A stretch of 19,903 nt of DNA from VFZS01 sp964353255 (GTDB lineage Bacteria > Acidobacteriota > Terriglobia > Bryobacterales > Bryobacteraceae): assembly GCA_964353255.1 (NCBI GenBank), contig CAYGVJ010000104.1, positions 1 through 19,903 on the forward strand, given 5' to 3'. The translations under genes were made by a program, and so were the position numbers. The notes under the pieces are model-generated. The model made no database searches. It was not told the DNA's origin and worked only from the letters and a program-made list of their open reading frames with translations. Positions 5,494 through 13,281 of the stretch are shown here, piece by piece (position 1 is the stretch's first letter; each line of letters opens with the position of its first letter).

Positions 5494-6435
5494 ATGTCCA
5501 AGCGAGCCGTAGTCTTCGGAAGCCGAGGGCAACTGGGCGTCGAGCTGATGCGGGAGCTGGGCAGACGCGGCTACCAAGTGGAAGGCTTTGACCGGCCCGA
5601 AATGGACATCACCGACCGCGGGCTGGTCGAAGAATGCCTGGCGCGTCTGGACCCGGCGGCGGTCTTCAACGCCGCGGCGCACAACCAGGTGGACGTGGCG
5701 GAGGAGGAACCGCAGGCGGCCTTCCTGGTCAACGCATTGGCCGTGCGCAATATCGCTCTGGCCTGCCGGCAGGTGGACGCCATCCTGATCCACTACTCGA
5801 CCGACTACGTCTTCGATGGCACGGAGGGTAGGCCGTACACCGAGGAAGACCAGCCGCACCCGCTGGGCGCCTACGCGGTTTCAAAGCTGGCGGGCGAGTA
5901 TTACGCGCAGGCATACCTGGAGTCGCCGCTGGTCATTCGCACCTCGGGGGTGTTCGGCCCGGGCGGCCTGCACACGGCCCGCGGCAACTTCATCGAACTG
6001 ATGCTGCGGCTGGGGGCCTCGGGCAGACCCATCCGGGTGGTGGCGGACCACATCGCTTCGCCCACCTACGCTCCGCTGCTGGCGGCCCGCTCCGTGGACC
6101 TGCTGGAGCGGCAACAGCAGGGCGTATTCCACGTGGGCGGCGGGACGCCCATCTCCTGGTTCGATTTCGCGCGGCTGATCTTCGAGGTGGCCGGGCTTCA
6201 TCCGGAACTCCAGCCCACCAACGAGCGGGAGTACCGGACGGCGGCCCGCCGGCCGAAGTATTCGGCGTTGTCGAACGCCAAGATGGAGAGCGTAGGCCTG
6301 GAGCCGATGCCGCCCTTGGAGCTGGCCGTCAAGAGTTACTTCATCCTGCGGAAGAGCGAGCTGGGGGAAGGCGCGACAGGCCATGGGCCTGTTCCGCCGA
6401 CAGGCCACGGGCCTGTCCCACTGCCTCCTTCCTGA
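5494..6435 (+). CDS. rmlD: dTDP-4-dehydrorhamnose reductase (RmlD/RfbD family)
   Basis: A 313-aa NAD(P)-dependent sugar-nucleotide reductase, expected to catalyse the last step of dTDP-L-rhamnose synthesis for cell-surface polysaccharide. The Rossmann motif GSRGQLG is at residues 9-15. The S102-TDYVFDG stretch and Y127-AVSK131 form the short-chain-type Ser/Thr-Tyr-Lys site, and FNAAAHNQVDVAE matches the family. The domain ends near residue 290. The last ~19 residues (ATGHGPVPPTGHGPVPLPPS) are encoded through a double-hairpin repeat, so the native C-terminus seems replaced. No rmlA, rmlB or rmlC is in this window. A TATGCT box at 5479-5484 lies 9 nt before the ATG and there is no Shine-Dalgarno. 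Other RmlD-like reductases are possible. Confidence 0.88.
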   Translation: MSKRAVVFGSRGQLGVELMRELGRRGYQVEGFDRPEMDITDRGLVEECLARLDPAAVFNAAAHNQVDVAEEEPQAAFLVNALAVRNIALACRQVDAILIHYSTDYVFDGTEGRPYTEEDQPHPLGAYAVSKLAGEYYAQAYLESPLVIRTSGVFGPGGLHTARGNFIELMLRLGASGRPIRVVADHIASPTYAPLLAARSVDLLERQQQGVFHVGGGTPISWFDFARLIFEVAGLHPELQPTNEREYRTAARRPKYSALSNAKMESVGLEPMPPLELAVKSYFILRKSELGEGATGHGPVPPTGHGPVPLPPS

Positions 6436-6868
6436 GTGGGAGCCACAGGCGGAAGACGGCGGGGTTCTCCAGCCAGGTCAGCAGCCAGAGGATCATCTCA
6501 TCCCGCTCGGGTTTTTTCGCCGGGGGGGCCTTTCTGAGCGCCAGCCGGGCATGGTCCTTGGCCTCGATGACCCGGCGGCGGCAGGCGCGTGCGCGCGCTC
6601 GGTCGCCCGCCGCGAGGGCTTCGGCGTACTCACGGTCGATGGCCAGCAGAGTGCGCTCGAGGGCCTCGAAAGAGTCCTGGCGGACGCCTTCGACCAGCGG
6701 TGAAAGCGGCAGGCCGGTGGCCCGCAGCAGGCGTCGCAGGTAGCTCTCGGAAATCGGGGCGAGCCGCGCGAGGAGGTCGCGCCACTCGGTCTCAGTGACC
6801 CGGCTGGGACGTGTGTGCGCCAGGCACGCGCTGAGCTGCGCCCGCTTGTTTGTTCTGGCGGAGGCCAC
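6341..6868 (-). CDS. Conserved hypothetical protein, third gene after ruvX-mltG
   Basis: A 175-aa protein whose body reads like a genuine soluble helical protein: TEWRDLLARLAPISESYLRR, GLPLSPLVEGVRQDSFEALE, ARACRRRVIEAKDHARLAL, DEMILWLLTWLENPAVF. No ATG lies near the domain start. The best start is GTG 6868, preceded by AGGAAG at good spacing, which makes it overlap the mltG 3' end by 77 nt. Its final 25 or so residues (GQARGLSAEQAHGLSRLPPA) are encoded through the double-hairpin repeat and into the end of rmlD on the other strand. I recognise no functional motif. It may be co-expressed with mltG. Confidence 0.7.
   Translation of the reverse strand: MASARTNKRAQLSACLAHTRPSRVTETEWRDLLARLAPISESYLRRLLRATGLPLSPLVEGVRQDSFEALERTLLAIDREYAEALAAGDRARARACRRRVIEAKDHARLALRKAPPAKKPERDEMILWLLTWLENPAVFRLWLPLRKEAVGQARGLSAEQAHGLSRLPPARSSAG
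6375..6421. repeat. REP-like double hairpin of a second family, inside two convergent gene ends
   Basis: There are two perfect hairpins, ACAGGCC-atg-GGCCTGT at 6376-6392 and ACAGGCC-acg-GGCCTGT at 6400-6416, followed by CCCAC. The architecture (7-bp stem, 3-nt loop, tandem, then CCCAC) is the same as in the 139-185 and 1002-1050 elements, but the sequence differs. It lies inside the reading frames of rmlD (plus) and the 175-aa gene (minus). It could act as a bidirectional mRNA 3'-end structure, though there is no T-run. Confidence 0.85.
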
Positions 6869-7841
6869 GGCGATACTTCCTGACGGCGCGCTGGTGCGCC
6901 GACAATTCCTTGGAGAACTCATGGGCGCCGGAGCCGTCCGGCCGCACCACGAAGTAAAGGTAGTTGGTCTGAGCCGGCCGCAGGGCCGCCTGGAGCGAGG
7001 CGCGCCCGGGGTTGGCGACCGGGCCCGGGGGCAATCCGGGGTGCTGGTAGGTGTTGTAGCGTTGGTTGCTCTCCAGGTCCGAGCGGTGAATGACGCCCCG
7101 GTAGCGGTCCGCGAGCAGCGCGGCGTATATCGTCGTCGGGTCGCATTGCAGCGGCATGCCGATACGCCGCCGGTTCGCATACACGGAGGCGACCAGCGGC
7201 CGCTCGTCTTTGAGCTGCACTTCTTTTTCGATGAGCGAGGCCAGGGTGACGGCAGCGTGCACATCGGCGCCGGGGGCGCCAAGCTGCTGCCAGACCTGGC
7301 GGAAACGATCCGTCAGTTGGCGGCAGAACTGGCGCGCGGTGGTGTGGCGGCTCAGGCGATAGGTGTCCGGATAGAGGTAGCCCTCCAGGCTGGGCGCTTG
7401 CGGATCCAGGTCCCGGATGAGGCTGCGATCACGCACGGCCTCCAGGAACCGGGCGGCGGGCATGACCTGCTGGGTCTCCAGGGCAGCCGCGATATCGAAG
7501 ATGTTGCTGCCCTCGGGCACCGTGACCTGGTAGTAGAAGACATCGCCTCGGACCAGGCGGTGGAACACTTCCTGGGTGCTGGCCGGTCGCCGGAACAGGT
7601 ACTCGCCGGCCTGAAGCCTGACAGCCGGGCGCAGAGCGCGTGCGAGCACGAACTGCCAAGAGTACCGGACCACGCCGGCGCTGGCGAGCTTGCGGGCTAG
7701 CTGGAGCGCGCCGGTGCCCCTGGAGATGTCCACAAAGACTTCGGTTTTGAAGCCCGCATATCGCCAGGTCAGCGAAAGGGCTGCGAGGCTGGCGACGACG
7801 ACGACGACCAGCACGATGACCAGCAGCCGCGAGAATGTCAT
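6792..7841 (-). CDS. mltG: Endolytic murein transglycosylase MltG (YceG family)
   Basis: A 349-aa inner-membrane lytic transglycosylase that cleaves nascent peptidoglycan and ends glycan-strand elongation. One N-terminal membrane span is at residues 5-25 (LLVIVLVVVVVASLAALSL). The YceG domain contains TVPEGSNIFDIA, SLEGYLYPDTY and the catalytic motif ASLIEKE, with E205 the expected catalytic glutamate, followed by VASVYANRRRIGMPLQCDP and YNTYQHPGLPPGPVANPG. The ATG at 7841 overlaps the ruvX stop by 4 bp (ATGA), so the upstream open frame is a shadow of ruvX. The last ~15 residues (KQAGAAQRVPGAHTS) are beyond the family core. Confidence 0.95.
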   Translation of the reverse strand: MTFSRLLVIVLVVVVVASLAALSLTWRYAGFKTEVFVDISRGTGALQLARKLASAGVVRYSWQFVLARALRPAVRLQAGEYLFRRPASTQEVFHRLVRGDVFYYQVTVPEGSNIFDIAAALETQQVMPAARFLEAVRDRSLIRDLDPQAPSLEGYLYPDTYRLSRHTTARQFCRQLTDRFRQVWQQLGAPGADVHAAVTLASLIEKEVQLKDERPLVASVYANRRRIGMPLQCDPTTIYAALLADRYRGVIHRSDLESNQRYNTYQHPGLPPGPVANPGRASLQAALRPAQTNYLYFVVRPDGSGAHEFSKELSAHQRAVRKYRRGLRQNKQAGAAQRVPGAHTSQPGH

Positions 7842-8308
7842 TCCAGCGGTCCGCCTTCCCGGCGCGCGGCCGTTGCCCGGTCGAGGTAGCTTCCCAGCAA
7901 CAGCACCGCCGCCAGGCGATCCACGGCCCGCGCCCGCTTGGCGATGCTGACGCCGCTCTGCTTGAGGACGCGCTGGGCCTGGGCCGTGGTCAGGCGTTCG
8001 TCCCACAACTCGACCGGCAGGCCGGTGTAGGCCGTCAGATCTTGGGCGAAGCGCTGGACCGATTGCGCCTGCCGGCCCTGCTGTCCGCTCAGCGTAATCG
8101 GGTGGCCGACCAGCCACAACGAGACGTTCCACTGAGCTGCCAATCGCATCAGGGCCTCCAGATCCTGGCGGCGGCTGGCGCGCTCCAGAGTCTCCAGGCC
8201 TTGTGCGGTCCATCCCAGCGCGTCACTGACCGCCAGCCCGATACGACGCTGGCCCACGTCCAGCGCCATGATCCTGCCCGAGGCTGGGTGCTGCGGCGCG
8301 CCGCTCAT
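7838..8308 (-). CDS. ruvX: RuvX/YqgF, pre-16S rRNA nuclease / Holliday junction resolvase family
   Basis: A 156-aa RNase H-fold nuclease. It has the N-terminal strand IMALDVGQRRIGLAVSDALG with the first catalytic Asp, LWLVGHPITLSGQQG, VELWDERLTTAQAQ with the conserved D-E, and the closing RAVDRLAAVLLLGSYLD with the last Asp. The family matures 16S rRNA 5' ends in E. coli. An in-frame ATG at 8320 is overlapped by a perfect TATAAT on the minus strand (8324-8319), so I prefer ATG 8308 (MSGAPQ); ATG 8269 (MALDVG) with AGGA upstream is another option. It is first in the ruvX-mltG-hypothetical operon. Confidence 0.93.
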   Translation of the reverse strand: MSGAPQHPASGRIMALDVGQRRIGLAVSDALGWTAQGLETLERASRRQDLEALMRLAAQWNVSLWLVGHPITLSGQQGRQAQSVQRFAQDLTAYTGLPVELWDERLTTAQAQRVLKQSGVSIAKRARAVDRLAAVLLLGSYLDRATAARREGGPLE

Positions 8309-8318
8309 GCAGAGTTTC

Positions 8319-8324
8319 ATTATA
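8319..8324 (-). promoter_or_regulatory. Consensus -10 box (TATAAT) upstream of ruvX
   Basis: A perfect TATAAT on the minus strand lies 10 nt before ATG 8308 and overlaps the alternative ATG 8320. It sits in the short divergent gap between ruvX and the AI-2E permease gene. No good -35 hexamer is seen at 16-18 bp. Confidence 0.4.
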
Positions 8325-8376
8325 CGGTCCGTCGTGCTAGAGTAGCGATTGAAAAGCAGGTCGGGGGGCCGGTTAC

Positions 8377-9549
8377 GTGGCTGTTATTACTGAACCGTTG
8401 CGAGGTCTGAAACCCAGAGGGGTGGTCGGCGGAGTGCTGGCGCTGGCTGCCGCCATCGCCCTGCTGTATTACGGGCGCGGGTTCCTGATCACGATGAGCA
8501 CGGCGGTCATCATCGCCTTCATTCTCGACCCGTTCGTAGGTCTGCTGATGCGGTTGCGGTTGCCGCGGCCTTTAGCCAGTTTCGCGGGGTGCTCGATAGC
8601 CTTGGCGGTGGTTTATCTGCTGGGTTTGGGCGTGTATACGCAGGCGGAAGGGCTGGTGGACGACCTGCCGAAATACGCCGACCGGGTGAGCCAGATATCC
8701 GACGAAGTGCTGGGGAAGCTGGAGGCCGTGGAGCGCTCGGCTTACCAGATGCTGGTTCCCAAGCGGTTGCGGGAGCAGCAGCCCCAGGTTCAGCCCGCGC
8801 CGGCCAAGCCGCCCGCCTCGCGCCGACTGCGCCGCCCCGCGGAGCCGGCGCCGGTAGTTCCCTCCGGGCCGCCGCCGGTGCAGGAAGTGCGGATCCGCCC
8901 GCAGCGGCCGCCGCTGGTGGACTTCCTTTACGCCAACGTGGAGTCGCTCTACGAAGTTCTGCTGCTGGCCTCGTTCGTGCCTTTCCTGGTGTATTTCATG
9001 CTGAGCTGGCGGGAGCACATTTACCGGAGCTTTCTGCACTTGTTCGGAGAGCGGGGACGGGGGGTAGCCGAGCGCAGCCTGGCGGGAATCGCCTACATGG
9101 CGCGGGCCTTTGTAGTGGGGAACTTCGTGCTGGGTTTGCTGGTGGCGGCGGCCTCGACCGCGGTGTTCTGGCTGTTCAGTTTGCCGTACCCGTTGCTGAT
9201 CGGTCCGCTCAGCGGGTTCCTGACCTTGGTGCCTTACGTCGGCCTGCCGCTGGCCCTGGCGCCGCCGCTGCTGGCCGCCCTGGTCGTCTACAAGACCCTG
9301 GCGTCCTACCTGATTGTGGGCTTGATCGTGGCGGTGTTGCACCTGGTGACGATGAACCTGCTCTACCCCAAGATCGTGGGCCCGCGCGTCCACTTGAATC
9401 CGCTGGTGGCGACGGTGGCGCTGATGTTCTGGGCCACCATCTGGGGGCCGGCCGGACTGATCCTGGCGATTCCGGTTACGGCGGGTGTCAAGGCGGTCTG
9501 CGACAACGTCGAACGGTTTCAGCCTTACGGCAAGCTGTTGGGAGACTGA
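8377..9549 (+). CDS. AI-2E family transporter (PerM/YdiK-like permease)
   Basis: A 390-aa membrane protein starting with GTG. It has three N-terminal spans (about residues 18-34, 38-57, 67-85), a large extracytoplasmic region, and four to five C-terminal spans including LLASFVPFLVYFMLSW, VVGNFVLGLLVAAAS and LSGFLTLVPYVGLPLALAPPL. The C-terminal motif (LLYPKIVGPRVHLNPLVA, then WGPAGLILAIPV) is diagnostic of the family, whose members export autoinducer-2 or act as Na+/H+ antiporters; substrate here is unknown. A Pro/Arg-rich insert at about residues 128-175 (QPQVQPAPAKPP, RRLRRPAEPAP) is unusual for the family. It is divergent from ruvX and convergent with the SH3 lipoprotein gene. Confidence 0.93.
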   Translation: MAVITEPLRGLKPRGVVGGVLALAAAIALLYYGRGFLITMSTAVIIAFILDPFVGLLMRLRLPRPLASFAGCSIALAVVYLLGLGVYTQAEGLVDDLPKYADRVSQISDEVLGKLEAVERSAYQMLVPKRLREQQPQVQPAPAKPPASRRLRRPAEPAPVVPSGPPPVQEVRIRPQRPPLVDFLYANVESLYEVLLLASFVPFLVYFMLSWREHIYRSFLHLFGERGRGVAERSLAGIAYMARAFVVGNFVLGLLVAAASTAVFWLFSLPYPLLIGPLSGFLTLVPYVGLPLALAPPLLAALVVYKTLASYLIVGLIVAVLHLVTMNLLYPKIVGPRVHLNPLVATVALMFWATIWGPAGLILAIPVTAGVKAVCDNVERFQPYGKLLGD

Positions 9550-9562
9550 GCGGGGCCCGGCT

Positions 9563-9685
9563 GCTCTGAAAGAACCGGTGCGGCAGCCGCTTCCTCACGG
9601 TCGCGGCTCGGCCAGGTGCTGCAAAAGCGAAGCATGTATCCGAGCCACGAGCGTCAGCGAGTGGTCCAGCCGGTTCTTTCAGAGC
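9563..9685. repeat. 123-bp imperfect palindrome between convergent genes
   Basis: The outer arms are a perfect 16-bp inverted repeat: GCTCTGAAAGAACCGG at 9563-9578 and CCGGTTCTTTCAGAGC at 9670-9685. Inside, GCCGCTTCCTCACGGTCGCG and CCGAGCCACGAGCGTCAGCG extend the dyad with mismatches, leaving a central loop of about 25 bp near 9612-9636. It begins 13 bp after the permease stop and supplies the last codons of the minus-strand lipoprotein gene. It may be a MITE-like repeat or a large bidirectional 3'-end structure. Confidence 0.8.
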
Positions 9686-10736
9686 TTCCGGGCTCTGCGA
9701 GCCTGGTCTTGCTGACCAGCCGAACCACGTAGCTTTCGTAGACGTAGGTGCGCCGATACCGCGTCCCGTCCGCCTCTTCCACGGTCAATGAAAAGCCGGA
9801 CATAGTCCGGGGACGCCTTCCGGCGCCGACCTGGACCGGGTGGAGGGTAACTGGGTAGTAGCCCTTCAGGTGTCGCTCGATGTACGCCGTTTCGTAACGA
9901 TGGCTCCTGAGGCTCCAGCGGAAGTAGCGGAAGCTGTCGAAGTCATATGGCTCGTTGGCCTTGGAGCTGGTGGTCCACAACCAGTGGCGCTTGATCTGCC
10001 CGTTGTCGTCCACCTCGCCGAGAGAAAAGTAAGAGGTGATGCGGCGGCCTTCGGAGTACTGCGCCACCTCGTCGGGGATATTCATCCGCAGCACGGCTGC
10101 CAGAGCCCAGCCGACGCGGCCGTCGGGCAGCCGAACGAGGTTCCAGTCGTCCAGGGGAACGGGCTTGGCGGCCGGCTGCTCTGTGGGCGGCTCGGCGTCT
10201 CTGGGCCGCGCGGGTTTGCGCTGTGGCTGGCTGGACGGAGCAGCGAAGTCCTGCGTCTCAAAAGGTGTTCTTGGGACGACGCGGTGATCGATGACATCCA
10301 CCAGCTCGCCTTCGCGAATGCGGTAGAAGCTGGGCGCCTGCCGGTGCGGGTCGGTGTGGACGTTGAGGGCTCCGAGGACGGTAGCCGCGCCCTGGGAGGG
10401 CAGCTCAGCCGCGCGCCGCGCCAGCCGGTTCAGTTGGCTCATCTGGGCAGGAGTGAGCAACTGGCCGAGGTCGGTCCAGCCTTCGGCCCCGGCGACGGTG
10501 CGCACCTTGACGAAGCGGCGCCGCCGCTGAATGATCTCGACGCGGTCTCCGTGCTTGAGAGTGGCGGTCTCGGCCGCCCGCGGGCCCAATTCCTGGCGCA
10601 ACTTGAGAGTAGCCGGGCCTACGTAAGCCTCGCCCGTGGTCGGAGCGCGCCCTGGCCCGGAGGAGCAGCCGAGGAAGAGGGCGAAGAGGGCAATGGGGAC
10701 AGCGCGGAACATCGTGCGGAGGGTTCCAGTTGACAT
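9654..10736 (-). CDS. SH3-domain lipoprotein, function unknown
   Basis: About 360 aa, exported. A hydrophobic leader ends in ALFLGCSSG, a degenerate lipobox with Cys as the likely lipidation site. A bacterial SH3-like fold follows (ATLKLRQELGPRAAETATLKHGD as motifs ATLKLRQ and LKHGDRVEIIQ, then FVKVRTVAGAEGWTDLGQL). A second SH3-like copy has LNVHTDPHRQAPSFYRIREGE and ends at WNLVRLPDGRVGWALAAVL. The C-terminal ~130 residues are a separate Tyr/Trp-rich region with no named match. The start is uncertain: ATG 10736 or ATG 10712. The final residues (SSERTGWTTR) come from the 123-bp palindrome. It is the last gene after manA, 23 bp downstream. Confidence 0.75.
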   Translation of the reverse strand: MSTGTLRTMFRAVPIALFALFLGCSSGPGRAPTTGEAYVGPATLKLRQELGPRAAETATLKHGDRVEIIQRRRRFVKVRTVAGAEGWTDLGQLLTPAQMSQLNRLARRAAELPSQGAATVLGALNVHTDPHRQAPSFYRIREGELVDVIDHRVVPRTPFETQDFAAPSSQPQRKPARPRDAEPPTEQPAAKPVPLDDWNLVRLPDGRVGWALAAVLRMNIPDEVAQYSEGRRITSYFSLGEVDDNGQIKRHWLWTTSSKANEPYDFDSFRYFRWSLRSHRYETAYIERHLKGYYPVTLHPVQVGAGRRPRTMSGFSLTVEEADGTRYRRTYVYESYVVRLVSKTRLAEPGSSERTGWTTR

Positions 10737-10759
10737 TTTAGCAGGGCGCACGGGTGCGG

Positions 10760-11575
10760 CTATTCAGGCACGTACGTTCTGAGCAGCCGCGCGGCGGGGG
10801 CCGCGTCGATGGTAAACGGCGCGGCGCCGGCGGGAATGAGCCAGACCTGGCCGGGGGCGAAGGGGTCCGCGCCAAGGCGGCCGGCGCCTTCGAGCACTGC
10901 TATAAGCTGGAGACGGTCTGGCTCAGGGGAGTAGGTTACTGGTCTCGACAGCTCCCACAGTTCGGTGGCGAAGTGGCGGCAGGAGGCCAGCAGGCTGCGG
11001 CCCTCGCCCAAAGGCACCGGCACGGCGGGGCCAGGATGCGGATTGAGGTCTGCCACCTGAAGGGCTTTCTCGAGATGCAGCTCGCGCGGCCGGCCCCAGT
11101 CATAGAGACGGTAGGTGAGGTCGCGGTTTTGCAGGATCTCGCACAGCGTCACCCCGGGCCCGATAGTGTGGATGGTTCCGGGGTAGATGAAGTAGGTCTC
11201 GCCGGGCGCTACCGGAACCCACCGAATCATTTTCTCGATCTCGCCGGAGAGGGCCGCCTGGCGCAACCGCTCGCGGCTGATAAGCTCCTTGAGACCGAGG
11301 GCTATGGAAGCGCCGGGTGCGGCCCGCAGGATGTGCCACATCTCGGTCTTGCCCGGCGTGCCCTCCAGGCGCTGGGCATCCTCGTCGCCGGGATGCACCT
11401 GGATGGAGAGCCGCTCGGTGGCGAAGATGAACTTCACCAAGATCGGAAGAGGCGCGTCGTCGCCCGAGAACCAGACTTCGCCGATGCGCTTCTGCTGGCG
11501 GGGAAACCAGGGCTCCAAATCCGTCGCGCCCCAGGGCATCTGGCGAAACCAGGGAGTGACGCGCCGGGGTGTCAT
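10760..11575 (-). CDS. manA: Mannose-6-phosphate isomerase, class I (short form)
   Basis: A 271-aa cupin enzyme interconverting mannose-6-phosphate and fructose-6-phosphate, feeding GDP-mannose and glycan synthesis. The expected zinc ligands are visible: Q59 and H61 in SIQVHPGD, E78 in GKTEMWHIL and H136 in IYPGTIHTIGPG. Family stretches WGGT-like WGATDL, LVKFIFATERLSIQ and DLTYRLYDWGR are also present. It is shorter than E. coli ManA (about 390 aa) and nearer the Bacillus-type short form. ATG 11575 overlaps the aminotransferase stop (ATGA), so the open frame further upstream is a shadow. Confidence 0.92.
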   Translation of the reverse strand: MTPRRVTPWFRQMPWGATDLEPWFPRQQKRIGEVWFSGDDAPLPILVKFIFATERLSIQVHPGDEDAQRLEGTPGKTEMWHILRAAPGASIALGLKELISRERLRQAALSGEIEKMIRWVPVAPGETYFIYPGTIHTIGPGVTLCEILQNRDLTYRLYDWGRPRELHLEKALQVADLNPHPGPAVPVPLGEGRSLLASCRHFATELWELSRPVTYSPEPDRLQLIAVLEGAGRLGADPFAPGQVWLIPAGAAPFTIDAAPAARLLRTYVPE

Positions 11576-12762
11576 CCGCTCAGGTCCGCCATGAACTGGT
11601 GAAGCCGATCCAGGCCGCGCTCCAGGTCGCGCATCGAGGCCGCGAAGGAAATCCGAACGTGCTCGCGGGTACCAAAGGCCTCGCCGGGAACCACGGCCAC
11701 GCGCGCTTCCTCGAGCAGCCGTTCGGCGAAGTCCGTAGTGTTCCGGATCCCGTCCTTGCCCAGCGCCACCGAGATGTTGGGGTAGGCGTAGAAGGCGCCC
11801 TGCGGCTGGCCGCACCTCACGCCAGGTATGGCCCGCAGGCGGGGGATGACAAAGTCGCGGCGGCGACGGTATTCCTCGAGCATGCGGCGGACCGGCTCCT
11901 GCGGTCCCGTCAACGCCTCGACCGCGGCCTTCTGGGACACCGAGGTGGGGTTCGAGGTGGAGTGACTTTGCAGCGTGACCACCGCCTGGATGATGCGCTC
12001 GGGGCCCAGGCCGTAGCCGATCCGCCAGCCGGTCATGGAGTAGGTTTTCGACAGCGACCCCGCCACGATGACCGTCTCCTTAGCGCCCGGCAGGGAAGCT
12101 ACCGAGAACGGGCTGCCGTCATACACCAGCCGGCAGTAGCACTCGTCGGTGAGCAAGTAGATGCCGCGGCTGGCGGTAAGCTCGAGGATACGCTCGAATT
12201 CGTGGCGCTCGATGATGGCCCCGCTGGGGTTGCAGGGCGAGTTGATGAGAACTGCCTTGGTGCGCGGCCCCAGGTGCGGCTCGATCAGGGAGGCAGTCAG
12301 CGCGAAGTTGTCCTCCTCGCGGGTCTCGACAAACACACACCGGCCGCCCGCGTACTCGACGACGTCCCGATAAGTCACCCAGTAGGGCAGCGGGATGATG
12401 ACCTCGTCGCCTTCCTCGACCAGCACCTGCACGAGGTTGAAGACCGCGTGCTTGCCGCCGACGGACACCACACACTCCGAGGGCCGGTAGCTGGTGCCGT
12501 AATCCTGGGCGTGACGGTAGCAGATGGCCTCCTTCAACTCCTGAGTTCCGCCCGTGGAGGTGTATCGCGTGAAGTTCTCCTCGATGGCCCGAATGGCGGC
12601 CCGCTTGATGTTGTCCGGGGTGGGAAAGTCGGGCTCGCCGGCCCCGAAGTCGGCGACGTCCACGCCCTGGCTGCGCAGTTGAGCGGCCGAGGCGGCCACC
12701 CGCATGGTGGTTGAAATCGTGATCCGGGATATTCGTGCGGAGAGTTCCGAAGTGGCTGCCAT
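11572..12762 (-). CDS. PLP-dependent aminotransferase, aspartate aminotransferase class I
   Basis: A 396-aa fold-type I enzyme transferring amino groups between aspartate (or related amino acids) and 2-oxoglutarate. The PLP-binding lysine is K239 in GSLSKTYSMTGWRIGY. N178 is in SPCNPSG, D206 and Y209 are in LTDECYCRLVYDG, and the substrate-carboxylate Arg is in HVRISFAAS. The N-terminal DFGAGEPDFPTP and TRYTSTGG motifs place it in the thermophilic-type aspartate/prephenate aminotransferase subgroup, so prephenate transamination is possible. It starts 7 bp after coaD and overlaps manA by 4 bp. Confidence 0.93.
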   Translation of the reverse strand: MAATSELSARISRITISTTMRVAASAAQLRSQGVDVADFGAGEPDFPTPDNIKRAAIRAIEENFTRYTSTGGTQELKEAICYRHAQDYGTSYRPSECVVSVGGKHAVFNLVQVLVEEGDEVIIPLPYWVTYRDVVEYAGGRCVFVETREEDNFALTASLIEPHLGPRTKAVLINSPCNPSGAIIERHEFERILELTASRGIYLLTDECYCRLVYDGSPFSVASLPGAKETVIVAGSLSKTYSMTGWRIGYGLGPERIIQAVVTLQSHSTSNPTSVSQKAAVEALTGPQEPVRRMLEEYRRRRDFVIPRLRAIPGVRCGQPQGAFYAYPNISVALGKDGIRNTTDFAERLLEEARVAVVPGEAFGTREHVRISFAASMRDLERGLDRLHQFMADLSG

Positions 12763-12769
12763 AGGCCCG

Positions 12770-13273
12770 TTACTTGTCCTTCAAAACGCGGCTCTTGAGG
12801 TGAGCTTCCACTACGGGCGGCACCAGGTCTGAGATTTTGCCGCCCAGCGCGAGCACCTCCTTGACCAGGCGGGAGCTGATGAAGGAGAAGGCCTCGCCGG
12901 CCATCAGGAAGACGGTCTCGATCTCGGGGCGCAGCCGGCGATTCATCAAGGCCATCTGAAGCTCATACTCGTAATCGGAGATGGCCCGGATGCCCCTGAG
13001 CAACACCGTGGCGCCCTTGCGGGCGGCGTAGTCCACCAGCAGGCCGTCGAAGCAGTCCACCTCGACGTTGAGGTAGTCGCAGGTCACCTCGCGCAACATG
13101 GCCACGCGCTCCTCAGCGGTAAACAGCGGCTCCTTGCCGGTGTTGCGCAGCACAGCCACGATCAGCCTGTCGAAGAGCATCGCGCCGCGCGCAATCAGAT
13201 CCAGGTGGCCATTAGTGATCGGGTCGAACGACCCGGGATAGACCGCGATGACTTTGCCGAGTTTGAGCGCCAA
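12770..13273 (-). CDS. coaD: Phosphopantetheine adenylyltransferase (CoaD)
   Basis: A 167-aa cytoplasmic nucleotidyltransferase making dephospho-CoA from ATP and 4'-phosphopantetheine. It has the N-terminal YPGSFDPITNGHLDLI with the TxGH ATP motif at T20-H23, the central LLRGIRAISDYEYELQMALMN and the C-terminal FSFISSRLVKEVLALGG. There is no ATG or GTG near the domain start. The best start is TTG 13273, 8 bp after the methyltransferase stop, with AAAGGTGA upstream as ribosome binding site. It lies mid-operon between the methyltransferase and aminotransferase. Confidence 0.96.
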   Translation of the reverse strand: MALKLGKVIAVYPGSFDPITNGHLDLIARGAMLFDRLIVAVLRNTGKEPLFTAEERVAMLREVTCDYLNVEVDCFDGLLVDYAARKGATVLLRGIRAISDYEYELQMALMNRRLRPEIETVFLMAGEAFSFISSRLVKEVLALGGKISDLVPPVVEAHLKSRVLKDK

Positions 13274-13281
13274 CTAGTTGT

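Noticed and set aside
7842..8213. N-terminal extension of mltG to 8213
   Set aside because: These codons are the out-of-frame shadow of ruvX; the ATG at 7841 gives the correct membrane anchor and a 4-bp overlap.
8589..9569. 326-aa open frame overlapping the permease gene
   Set aside because: An alternate frame of the AI-2E permease; Gly/Ala/Arg-rich with no membrane pattern.
11569..12714. 381-aa plus-strand open frame
   Set aside because: Antisense to the well-supported aminotransferase gene, with no recognisable motifs.
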